From Dactylorhiza incarnata (Eukaryota > Streptophyta > Magnoliopsida > Asparagales > Orchidaceae): a DNA stretch of 64,000 nucleotides. The notes below the pieces were generated by a model. It worked only from the letters and a program-made list of their open reading frames with translations, made no database searches and was not told where the DNA came from. Positions 62,201-64,000 of the stretch are shown one piece after another. Position 1 is the stretch's first letter, and the number at the start of each line of letters is the position of its first letter. The stretch lies in assembly GCA_033032865.1 (NCBI GenBank), contig JAWHQI010000329.1, positions 558,001 to 622,000 on the forward strand, read 5' to 3'. A program made the position numbers and the translations under genes.

Positions 62201-63577
62201 TTCTACATATTTTTTAGGGTACAAAATGGTTGTGTTGCTGTGGTGGAATCTCTATTTGCTAGTTTATATGATCATAAATGAGAAAGGGGGGAAATGTTGC
62301 CATCTATAATTTTGATTATACTTGATGCGTACTGATTTCTTTGGTAAAATTTGGGAATTCTAGGCCGCGCTGTCCACCCCTTTTAACAATGGTGAAAACT
62401 GAATGTTATAAAATTGACATTGGTTTGGATGGTTGATCAGATATTAACATTCTCTTACAAAAATGGGAAAATCCTTGTTCTGTACGCCTGTACCTGGTGG
62501 GGTATAAACTTATCTCAAATGCACAACAATCTGTCTAAAGATTATTTTATTTCTATGATTAATATTTATGAACTTCTCTTGACATCTACCTTGACCCTTT
62601 CTGCATGTGGCTAAAAACTATGATACTCCCAAATCTCTAAATAAAAACCAAGCCAAAGTATAAAATTTAGGCATGTTTCTTGCATCTCAACCCATTTTGA
62701 TGGATAACACAATACAGTATCCCAGTAAATCAACAACCCTTCCTGCTTCAATAATTCAGCTGAAAAGTGTGCAAATTCCAAACAAGAGAATAAACTTTCA
62801 AGAAAAAAGTATAACCTGTGTATGTCCCCGGAGCAAGGACCGAAGTGCTGTGTTGATATTAAGCACACGAATAGTGCCGAGTTTGAGACCATAGCAGATG
62901 TACATTCGGTTTAGGGCAATCTGTCGCCCAAATACAAGGCCTGGATCCGATGTATACTTAGTGATAGGAGTAACCTCGAGCTGCGGTGGCTTCGTCTCCC
63001 CCGGCAGCCTAGAGTCCACATCATAGACAGCACGCTCCCCCGCAGCCAGGCGCCGCCCCCGCGGCAATTTGCTGCTCGGAAGCCTTGCTGGAGTCGGCTG
63101 CAGCATGGCCGGAGGCGTGTGGAGAAGAGGTGGATTACCTGGCGCCACAGGGAACTCCGAAGGGAGCGTCGGGGACGGCAATGACTCGGCGGTGTCGAGT
63201 TTAACGGGATGGGCTGTGCCGAGAAGTGCCATTGCGCGCACGCCAGCGTTAGCGTTGGGATTAGGATTAGGAGTAGGGGAGGCGGCTGGGTAGGGGATGA
63301 TCGGGCGGGGCGGGCTGGACAGAAATGGTCGATGCTGGAACGGAAGGGTGGGAGGAGGGTACGAGAAGGCGCCAATGGGAGGAACCGGAGGATTCGTGGA
63401 TAGTAGTGGGGCGGTGTAGGGAGAGGGAGGTGAGGGGAAGAGGTTTGCGCCCCTTGGGTTGGGATTAGGGTTAGACGATGGACTGGGGGATTTGAAGAGC
63501 TTCTGAACGTCGAAGGCGGAGGAAGTGGGGGAGCTTGAACTAGGGCTAGGGCCGGGGCTGCCGCCGGAGGAGGCCAT
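19917..63577 (-). CDS. VCS: VARICOSE, mRNA-decapping scaffold (EDC4/Ge-1 family), exons 1-11, 3' end outside the window
   Basis: VARICOSE is the plant scaffold of the cytoplasmic decapping complex (with DCP1 and DCP2) in processing bodies and promotes 5'-3' mRNA decay. Eleven exons were placed: 62816-63577, 43849-43898, 43612-43774, 43289-43507, 40015-40143, 37312-38898, 21182-21541, 20986-21105, 20407-20577, 20135-20290 and 19917-20060. They sum to 3861 nt and keep one open frame of 1287 codons with GT..AG junctions; only intron 2 is not phase 0. Residues about 1-205 are Pro/Ser-rich; about 205-480 form the WD40 region ([40 protein letters not shown] across a splice, [18 protein letters not shown]). 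A Ser-rich linker follows, then the helical C-terminal domain. The Arabidopsis protein is about 1.34 kb of residues, so only about 90-100 residues are missing. All large repeats of the window lie in its introns. Confidence 0.95.
20135..20290 (-). CDS. VCS: VCS exon 10
   Basis: The 52-codon exon reads [20 protein letters not shown] and ends [11 protein letters not shown]. Acceptor CTACAG/GATACT; donor GATATT/GTAATA. The C-terminal half is a less conserved Gly/Asn-rich loop, as in relatives. Confidence 0.93.
20407..20577 (-). CDS. VCS: VCS exon 9
   Basis: The 57-codon exon reads [20 protein letters not shown] and ends [11 protein letters not shown]. Acceptor ACGCAG/AGTACA; donor TTGAGG/GTATTC. 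It matches the VPSFERACKAMF-type helix of VCS proteins. Confidence 0.95.
20578..20985 (-). other. VCS intron 8
   Basis: The 408-bp intron has no recognisable element. It has a short AT microsatellite near 20775 and a GC-richer stretch at about 20795-20880. Confidence 0.7.
20986..21105 (-). CDS. VCS: VCS exon 8
   Basis: The 40-codon exon reads [20 protein letters not shown] and ends [16 protein letters not shown], a strongly conserved VCS block. Acceptor TTTGTAG/AGAGGG; donor CTGCAG/GTTTAT. Confidence 0.95.
21182..21541 (-). CDS. VCS: VCS exon 7
   Basis: The 120-codon exon begins [20 protein letters not shown], directly continuing the helix ended in exon 6, and ends [19 protein letters not shown]. 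It is a charged, probably coiled-coil segment ([20 protein letters not shown]). Acceptor ATGCAG/TTAACA; donor TTTCAG/GTTTTC. Confidence 0.95.
21542..22679. other. 3' end of VCS intron 6, unassigned
   Basis: AT-rich sequence upstream of the exon 7 acceptor. I see no gene or clear transposon terminus in it. Intron 6 as a whole runs 21542-37311 (15,770 bp) and is a mosaic of the elements listed below. Confidence 0.6.
22680..23783 (+). pseudogene. Copia pol remnant (RT to RNase H 3' end), Ale/Retrofit-like
   Basis: The + strand reads through RT and RNase H in several frames: [19 protein letters not shown], catalytic [38 protein letters not shown], then RNase H pieces [20 protein letters not shown] and the terminal [14 protein letters not shown]. 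The order and spacing are those of Copia pol, and a polypurine-like CTTGTGGCGGAGTATAG precedes the LTR at 23784. It lies antisense to VCS. Stops and frameshifts show it is dead. Confidence 0.85.
23784..23887 (+). repeat. Short Copia LTR (92 bp) followed by primer-binding site
   Basis: TGTTAGAATG at 23784 to CTGACA at 23875 forms a TG..CA unit. It is followed immediately by TGGTATCAGAGC at 23876-23887, the complement of the initiator-Met tRNA 3' end. The LTR sits after pol and before a primer-binding site, so internal sequence occurs on both sides of it. Confidence 0.65.
23888..24472 (+). other. Putative Copia leader then AT-rich spacer
   Basis: Sequence after the primer-binding site would be the untranslated leader of a second Copia copy. 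It loses any recognisable feature by about 24210 and becomes AT-rich. No gene supported. Confidence 0.4.
24478..26091 (-). mobile_element. Solo LTR, Copia (SIRE/Maximus-like), 1614 bp
   Basis: Perfect 5-bp duplication TCCCC at 24473-24477 and 26092-26096. In element orientation it starts TGTTGGAACAACCC and ends CACTTTCA, with TATTCACCCCTCCTCTAGAG near its end. Length and terminal signature match the LTR at 17443-19054. A dense cluster of TTCGTCGACCGCTGAG-type repeats lies at about 25687-25960. No internal region is attached. Confidence 0.85.
25687..25960. repeat. Cluster of TCGTCGA-centred short repeats inside the LTR
   Basis: About a dozen occurrences of TCGTCGA followed by ACGCAGAG or CCGCTGAG, with variable spacing of about 20-40 bp. 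It lies 130-400 bp from the LTR start, as do differently worded clusters in the two related LTRs. Confidence 0.8.
26480..27726 (+). pseudogene. Copia pol fragment (start of RT), split by a MITE
   Basis: Left of the MITE the + strand reads [20 protein letters not shown], and right of it [34 protein letters not shown] and NSIRVLL-like motifs. These are adjacent in intact Copia RT, so the 703-bp MITE at 26704-27406 split one fragment. Stops and frame changes throughout. Reading stops near 27726, where another GC-rich repeat begins. Confidence 0.8.
26704..27406. mobile_element. hAT-like MITE, 703 bp, in Copia RT
   Basis: Termini TAGCCCTGCCCAAAAAGCC and, on the complement, TAGTCGTGGGCATAAAAACC are imperfect inverted repeats. 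Flanking 8-mers TCTAGGAG (26696-26703) and CCTAGGAA (27407-27414) share the core CTAGGA, fitting an aged 8-bp hAT duplication. The ends are very rich in CCGGGC/GCCCGG palindromic blocks, the middle AT-rich with GAGA runs. It has no coding capacity. Confidence 0.78.
27727..28615. repeat. Second GC-ended, AT-rich repeat, hAT-like fragment
   Basis: Starts with TAGCCGTGTTCAAAAGGG followed by the same GGCCCGGGC-rich block style as the MITE at 26704, then a long AT-rich body. A matching right end was not found; GACATCCGACATCTGCAACC near 28590 belongs to another repeat family. Boundaries are uncertain. Confidence 0.4.
28616..29770 (-). repeat. G-rich Gypsy LTR-like copy A with poly-G tract
   Basis: It shares its order of features with 45717-47000 and 58883-60440. 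The left part resembles GTGTTTCAATYAAATRYTAA with ACAAATCATATGTTT. Next comes a G-rich block with a 43-bp tandem repeat at 29153-29238, then a pure G tract at 29377-29406, and last a GGCTTCAACACC and GAGAGCCCG segment. On the minus strand these would be LTR sequences. It is diverged and has no ORF. Confidence 0.5.
29771..30134. other. Unassigned spacer in intron 6
   Basis: AT-rich sequence between the G-rich copy and the left LTR of the non-autonomous element. No supported feature. Confidence 0.5.
30135..30544 (+). repeat. Left LTR of the non-autonomous element
   Basis: Starts near AGTTAATGG (TGTTATGG in the other copy) and ends CCCATCACA before the primer-binding site. TATATAA at 30321-30327 is the likely promoter; the right LTR has TACATAA there. 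Confidence 0.75.
30298..31466 (+). repeat. Tandem duplication of about 586 bp (LTR end, primer-binding site, leader)
   Basis: The block starting CGGGGTTGCCACCCGGGGGT at about 30299 recurs at about 30885 and runs nearly identical to TCCGTGTGATT at 31460. The second copy therefore repeats the 3' part of the LTR, a mutated primer-binding site (TTGGTATTAGAGCT near 31134) and about 340 bp of leader. Differences are few, including a 3-bp loss and single substitutions. Confidence 0.88.
31467..34120 (+). other. Interior of the non-autonomous element, possible exons, 21-bp repeat
   Basis: There is no retroviral domain. A candidate spliced unit is visible. Acceptor TACTGCAG is followed by ATGGCGTCCGGAGATAAACC ([20 protein letters not shown]) and donor GTGAGT at 32924. 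Next comes a tiny block at 33709-33719 before GTATGT, then 33779-33843 (AGCGGGCGCAACCCCGAGTG) before GTATGG. The frames do not join cleanly. It could be a captured host gene fragment or the element's own gag leader. Confidence 0.35.
33171..33252. repeat. 21-bp tandem repeat
   Basis: About four units of GCATCGATGCATAAGAATATT, nearly identical. ATCGAT and ATGCAT are palindromic cores. Confidence 0.85.
34140..34928 (+). CDS. Pro-rich ORF of the non-autonomous element (gag-like remnant)
   Basis: The 262-codon frame starts [20 protein letters not shown] and runs as a Pro/Ser/Ala-rich repeat-like sequence with SPMMSAPAL and [10 protein letters not shown]. The overlapping frame from 34121 ends with a segment leading to [15 protein letters not shown] across the stop, similar to the end of internal ORFs in Gypsy derivatives next to the polypurine tract. 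No capsid motif is seen. Two frames are open over the same stretch because of composition, so which, if any, was translated is uncertain. Confidence 0.35.
   Translation: MLKSFQASTSRLDTTFDKLATSRHFDTPPLPVSAPYQHEHVAATSAPTFPPTRPSLTPVVSSPLVDVLHAPPLPLVTSASLFFIAPPSASPTHSDCLPDPMQLPSPVVLSPMMSAPALSIPPAMSSPALSAPAPLDSNLPPPTTSLPIMSALPPPTLALPVPPAALPLLPRVALPTSPDPFRPPSPPSPFIPSAMVSSADLPHILPPVPPDPILMPSLFIRLPCYSSLPPLRRTNLGAKGPLCRRNGHQGARGADHPTRVRA
34959..35363 (+). repeat. Right LTR of the non-autonomous element
   Basis: Starts TGTTATGGTTCTC and ends CCCATAACA. It contains a 15-bp C run at 35212-35226 absent from the left LTR. Roughly 90% similar to the left LTR by eye. Confidence 0.75.
35364..36390 (+). pseudogene. 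Copia RNase H remnant (Tork-like), heavily decayed
   Basis: From about 36010 the + strand reads YIEA then [35 protein letters not shown] and, after stops, [13 protein letters not shown] NPTDMLTK. A purine-rich AAGCGGAGGGGGCGATTGAA near 36355 ends it. This is the order of Copia RNase H and its polypurine tract. The part from 35364 to 35930 is not recognised. Confidence 0.6.
36391..37311 (-). other. 5' end of VCS intron 6, unassigned
   Basis: Intron sequence next to the exon 6 donor. Small open frames around 36590-36850 on both strands have no recognisable similarity. AT-rich. Confidence 0.6.
37312..38898 (-). CDS. VCS: VCS exon 6, large linker exon
   Basis: The 529-codon exon opens [20 protein letters not shown], the last WD40 strand, then [20 protein letters not shown] and DLSQCLPAP, which close the propeller. 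The remaining roughly 370 residues form a poorly conserved, Ser/Asp/Lys-rich linker. The last residues [10 protein letters not shown] start the C-terminal helical region. Donor AACCAG/GTGATT at 37312/37311 opens the 15.8 kb intron 6. Confidence 0.95.
38899..40014 (-). other. VCS intron 5, with a LINE tail
   Basis: The 1116-bp intron is AT-rich and contains one 197-bp LINE insertion at 39123-39319. Nothing else recognised. Confidence 0.8.
39123..39319 (+). mobile_element. 5'-truncated RTE-type LINE with 16-bp TSD
   Basis: TGTACATGGTTTCAAG is duplicated at 39107-39122 and 39320-39335. The insert encodes the extreme C terminus of an RTE reverse transcriptase ([17 protein letters not shown] and [11 protein letters not shown]) and ends in a short GTT repeat, the usual RTE tail. 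It is inserted antisense to VCS. Confidence 0.9.
40015..40143 (-). CDS. VCS: VCS exon 5
   Basis: The 43-codon exon reads [20 protein letters not shown] and ends [12 protein letters not shown]. It completes the WD repeat begun at the end of exon 4 (SMDGK/IKIWEDR). Acceptor CAACAG/ATTAAG, donor ACTACG/GTATGG. Confidence 0.95.
41114..41208 (+). repeat. Poly-C homopolymer, 95 bp
   Basis: An uninterrupted run of C (G on the VCS transcript strand). It is flanked on the left by a CCACC/CCTCC-rich block and on the right by GCAACCCCTCTCCACC. The exact length is likely to be unreliable in any assembly. Confidence 0.9.
41427..41812 (+). mobile_element. RTE-type LINE 3' end, copy 1
   Basis: The + strand encodes [31 protein letters not shown], a TGA stop, then [18 protein letters not shown] and [11 protein letters not shown], and ends in a GTT repeat. 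It is closely related to the longer copy at 60465-61715. Lies inside tandem unit 1. Confidence 0.88.
42210..42595 (+). mobile_element. RTE-type LINE 3' end, copy 2
   Basis: Duplicate of the 41427-41812 copy in tandem unit 2, including the same TGA stop. It arose by the tandem duplication, not by independent retrotransposition. Confidence 0.88.
43289..43507 (-). CDS. VCS: VCS exon 4
   Basis: The 73-codon exon begins [20 protein letters not shown], includes [20 protein letters not shown] and ends [18 protein letters not shown]. Acceptor is TTCGCAG/GAAGTT; donor is [22 protein letters not shown] and RLVSASMDG are WD40 blade signatures. Confidence 0.95.
43612..43774 (-). CDS. VCS: VCS exon 3
   Basis: The 163-bp exon reads (S)[21 protein letters not shown] and ends VCWHPHKQ, with acceptor TTCTCAG/TGCAAG and donor CAA/GTAACT. 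It carries a WD-like FVWK and the [13 protein letters not shown] strand. Introns on both sides are very short (74 and 104 bp). Confidence 0.95.
43849..43898 (-). CDS. VCS: VCS exon 2
   Basis: This 50-bp exon reads [16 protein letters not shown] plus two bases of a Ser codon. Acceptor TTTCCAG precedes 43898 and donor AG/GTTTCT follows 43849. It continues the WD40 motif [13 protein letters not shown] directly from exon 1, 18.9 kb away. It is too short to find from ORF length; the match to VCS places it. Confidence 0.93.
43899..45716 (-). other. Beginning of VCS intron 1
   Basis: AT-rich sequence next to exon 2's acceptor, with no gene. It includes a 110-bp tandem duplication at 44874-45092. 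At 45190-45420 is a stretch with a minus-strand TATA (CTATAAATAGAGCCCC) that resembles an LTR fragment. Small open frames at 44237-44607 have no recognisable content. Confidence 0.6.
44874..45092. repeat. 110-bp direct tandem duplication
   Basis: Units begin TAACATTTCAAGGAACATGA at 44874 and 44984 and share nearly all positions through CTACAAACAAACTCGATC. A few substitutions and a 1-bp indel separate them. Confidence 0.92.
45717..47439 (-). repeat. G-rich Gypsy LTR-like copy B
   Basis: Begins TGTTGAAGCAGGAC, then AGTGGGGAATCTAAG, which matches 56634-56930. A G-rich block with a G19 tract (46356-46374) follows, then AGCTTCGGCACC and GAGAGCCCGG, shared with copies A and C. A minus-strand TATA (TTATAAATAGAGG) lies near 46945. 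The right part (47000-47439) has no recognised features. No ORF is supported. Confidence 0.55.
47526..47765. repeat. Left subterminal array of five hairpins
   Basis: Five imperfect palindromes of the form AGACAACGGTTTATATATAA followed by ACCGTTGTCT lie at about 47526, 47566, 47624, 47674 and 47729, separated by 5-20 bp. Stem 1 is perfect; later stems vary by one or two bases (for example ACATTGG, ACAGCGG). Confidence 0.92.
47927..48020. repeat. 21-bp tandem repeat
   Basis: About four and a half copies of GTTGAATGGTATAATTTCTAT. It lies between the left hairpin array and the first gene of the composite element and keeps an open frame (repeat peptide NGIISML), which probably has no significance. 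Confidence 0.88.
48206..49620 (+). pseudogene. Transposase_24-type (Ptta/En/Spm) transposon protein
   Basis: Exon-like pieces on the + strand: 48206-48387 ([37 protein letters not shown]), about 48390-48435 ([15 protein letters not shown]), 48520-48740 ([17 protein letters not shown]), 48815-48905, 49010-49122 ([19 protein letters not shown]) and 49202-49620 ([20 protein letters not shown], then a Gln-rich coiled coil). The RGxTK start, W..K..LY centre and G..H..R.GEY block match Pfam Transposase_24, found in CACTA elements and of unclear biochemical role. Stops (for example TAA after RIWE) make this a decayed gene. Confidence 0.68.
49921..51066 (+). pseudogene. Ulp1-like (C48) cysteine protease remnant, catalytic Cys replaced
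   Basis: After a poorly conserved stretch ([33 protein letters not shown]), the protease core appears: [15 protein letters not shown], the LDPLNKD that supplies the Asp, a helix [19 protein letters not shown], and [14 protein letters not shown] at about 50790-50835. In active Ulp1-type enzymes the residue before GYY is the catalytic Cys; here it is Tyr (TAT). An in-frame TGA follows, and another stop precedes LDPL. His and Asp remain, Cys is lost. Ulp1-like domains are common passengers in plant CACTA and MULE elements. Confidence 0.7.
51317..53998 (+). pseudogene. hAT superfamily transposase
   Basis: Parts in order: BED zinc finger 51317-51610 ([20 protein letters not shown], then KRLKHHLCG); linker and DUF659-type domain ([52 protein letters not shown]); after an intron (donor CAG/GTAACT at 52307, acceptor ATGCAG at 52414) [20 protein letters not shown] and [15 protein letters not shown]; and C-terminal dimerisation (hATC) segments [20 protein letters not shown] and [16 protein letters not shown]. 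The tail is acidic. A 1-nt loss in an A-run near 51605-51612, a frameshift near 52040, and stops near 52597 and in 52600-53060 break it. Confidence 0.9.
54283..54564. repeat. Right subterminal array of six hairpins
   Basis: Six palindromes of the form AGACAGCGGTTATTRAAATA followed by ACCGCTGTCT, separated by short GTGACTGTCGGGG-type spacers. They follow the same AC(A/G)(A/G)CGGTT theme as the left array but with a different loop (TTATT rather than TTATATA). Confidence 0.92.
54691..56633 (-). pseudogene. Gypsy internal region, copy 1 (with PBS-like end)
   Basis: Minus-strand sequence running away from a primer-binding-site-like TTTGGTGTCAG at 56620-56633. It is homologous to 57290-58882 (shared CTATTATGATNATCCTC near its start and the repeated peptide module DE-F/I-FYTPP). 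ORF pieces at 55300-55049 and 55558-55355 contain [18 protein letters not shown] and [17 protein letters not shown]. No RT or integrase. The far end, 54691-55000, is unassigned sequence into which the composite transposon inserted. Confidence 0.5.
56634..56926 (-). repeat. Gypsy LTR fragment (3' 290 bp)
   Basis: Begins TGACACAGGACGAATATAG, homologous to the left end of copy B (45717-46000): shared AGTGGGGAATCTAAG and AATTGTGAAATTAATAAA. It sits between integrase (right) and a primer-binding site (left). The G-rich remainder of the LTR is absent, so it is joined to integrase by a deletion. Confidence 0.55.
56927..57292 (-). pseudogene. Gypsy integrase C-terminal fragment
   Basis: Reads [60 protein letters not shown] and ends [10 protein letters not shown]. 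This is the C-terminal domain of a Gypsy integrase (ADxHRRxxxFxxGDxVLVYL then GPxxILKRIxxNAYxLDLP). It is related to Reina/CRM-type chromoviruses. Only about 120 residues remain. Confidence 0.82.
57293..58882 (-). pseudogene. Gypsy gag and internal region, copy 2
   Basis: Minus strand from a primer-binding-site-like TTAGTATCAAAGGCAGG (about 58860-58880). The gag is at 58680-58150: [20 protein letters not shown] in broken frames, then [20 protein letters not shown] and [20 protein letters not shown]. This matches Gypsy retrotransposon gag. Further left the module [14 protein letters not shown] and [11 protein letters not shown] repeats at about 57630 and 57490. RT and most of integrase are missing between here and 57292. 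Confidence 0.65.
58883..60464 (-). repeat. Gypsy LTR-like copy C with poly-G tract
   Basis: The LTR adjoins the primer-binding site at its left. It has an AT-rich left part, then a G-rich block (59280-60300) with a G20 tract at 60144-60163, then GACTTCAGCACC and a minus-strand TATA (TCTATAAATAGGGA) near 60395. The right end is cut by the LINE at 60465. Pro-rich frames on the minus strand at 59207-59776 arise from the G/C composition and are not taken as genes. Confidence 0.6.
60465..61715 (-). mobile_element. RTE-type LINE, 5'-truncated, RT to 3' tail
   Basis: The minus strand encodes reverse transcriptase from about 61715: [24 protein letters not shown] then [48 protein letters not shown] and catalytic [13 protein letters not shown]. 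It continues with [20 protein letters not shown] and ends with the zinc-finger-like tail ([49 protein letters not shown]). A TTG repeat marks the 3' end at 60465-60485. Several stops. It is the longest of four related copies in the window and is in VCS orientation. Confidence 0.9.
61716..62815 (-). other. 5' part of VCS intron 1, unassigned
   Basis: AT-rich sequence following the exon 1 donor. No transposon or gene recognised. Intron 1 as a whole is 43899-62815, 18,917 bp. Confidence 0.7.
62816..63577 (-). CDS. VCS: VCS exon 1
   Basis: The exon has 254 codons from ATG at 63577 ([18 protein letters not shown]) to GGHTQ-type RGHTQ, with donor CACAG/GTTATA at 62816/62815. The first 200 residues are Pro, Ser and Asn rich with no fold visible; then comes [18 protein letters not shown] and the first propeller strand [20 protein letters not shown]. 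This ATG is the first in frame and begins the conserved N terminus. Much higher GC than the surrounding introns. Long open frames on either strand over this exon are shadows. Confidence 0.95.
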
Positions 63578-64000
63578 GGATAGATCTGGATGTTGAGTTC
63601 AGCTGGAACTGAGAAAGTGAAGGGTACGGGGAATGACGAAGACGACTTCCAAATGGGCAAAGAAATTGTTTAGAAAACCATTATGCCGAGTAGGACGGGT
63701 GGAACCGGCCGGCCTAGCTCGTGAGAATGTTTTCTTAGTTTTTCACGCGGGAGTAGTTTCGGGATGGGTGAACTCCTAGGACGTTTCTGTGTTATCAACT
63801 TAACTTGAGTTTTCCTCATCAAAGAGAGTTGTGGCCTCCAACAACCCGTTGCGTCATGTGGTGGGGTTGGGTGCTTGGGCTGCAGCCCAGTATCGATGTC
63901 AGTTGAGGTCACACTGTGATCGTGTGCTGGGTCAGCTCTGGGTAGTTACATTGGTGATCTGTGGGTATTCCTTCAGCGGGACAGAAACAAGTCAACTCCT
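63578..64000 (-). promoter_or_regulatory. VCS 5' UTR and proximal upstream region
   Basis: Sequence upstream of the VCS start codon. No clear TATA box or transcription start was identified. An 80-codon frame at 63912-63670 on the minus strand has no recognisable similarity and could be an upstream ORF or chance. Confidence 0.4.

Noticed and set aside
62911..63660. Long open frame of 249 codons on the minus strand in another frame over VCS exon 1
   Set aside because: It overlaps the conserved VCS N terminus in a different frame; high GC content leaves shadow frames open.
63670..63912. 80-codon frame upstream of VCS
   Set aside because: No recognisable similarity and no evidence of splicing to VCS; kept only as a possible upstream ORF.

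Overview
The window is plant nuclear DNA, from a flowering plant (probably a eudicot) with a large, repeat-rich genome. The evidence is split genes with GT..AG introns, Gypsy (Tat and chromovirus), Copia, RTE-type LINE, hAT and CACTA-type sequences, and one clearly recognisable host gene. Nothing in the sequence identifies the species.

Host gene. Almost the whole window is the body of one minus-strand gene, VARICOSE (VCS), the plant EDC4/Ge-1 scaffold of the mRNA decapping complex. Eleven consecutive exons can be placed to the base from the start codon at 63577 down to 19917. Together they give 3861 nt (1287 codons), all in frame with canonical splice sites and no internal stop. They encode the Pro/Ser-rich N terminus, the WD40 propeller, a long Ser-rich linker and most of the C-terminal helical domain. 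The last coding part (about 90-100 residues in relatives) is not in the window, so bases 1-19916 are intron 11 or, less likely, sequence beyond a truncation. Introns 1 (18.9 kb), 6 (15.8 kb) and 11 (at least 19.9 kb) are giant; five others are 74-408 bp.

Layout, left to right. 1-19916 (intron 11): a decayed chromovirus-type Gypsy element on the minus strand. Into it are inserted a 13.9 kb Tat-lineage Gypsy element (937-14824, TSD CCGCT) and a 1.6 kb Copia-like LTR (17443-19054). The Tat element itself carries a solo LTR (5097-6175), a hAT-like MITE (9483-9946), a dual RNase H, an antisense extra ORF and 3' tandem repeats. 19917-21541: VCS exons 11-7. 21542-37311 (intron 6): Copia pol remnants, a short LTR with primer-binding site, a solo LTR (24478-26091), a MITE inside a Copia fragment (26704-27406), a G-rich LTR copy, and a non-autonomous LTR element (30135-35363). 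37312-43898: VCS exons 6-2. Intron 5 holds a LINE tail with a 16-bp TSD. Intron 4 holds a 95-bp poly-C tract and a nearly perfect 783-bp tandem duplication. 43899-62815 (intron 1): a G-rich Gypsy LTR copy; a 7.2 kb composite DNA transposon carrying Transposase_24-type, Ulp1-like and hAT transposase genes between hairpin arrays (about 47440-54690); a rearranged Gypsy region; and an RTE LINE. 62816-63577: VCS exon 1. 63578-64000: 5' flank.

How it fits together. The only gene likely to make a working protein is VCS. The mobile elements are nested several layers deep and nearly all carry frameshifts, stops or deletions. The points most worth following are the composite transposon with CACTA-type genes and hairpins beside a hAT transposase, the antisense ORF and repeat modules of the Tat element, and how a housekeeping RNA-decay gene is expressed across three TE-packed introns.
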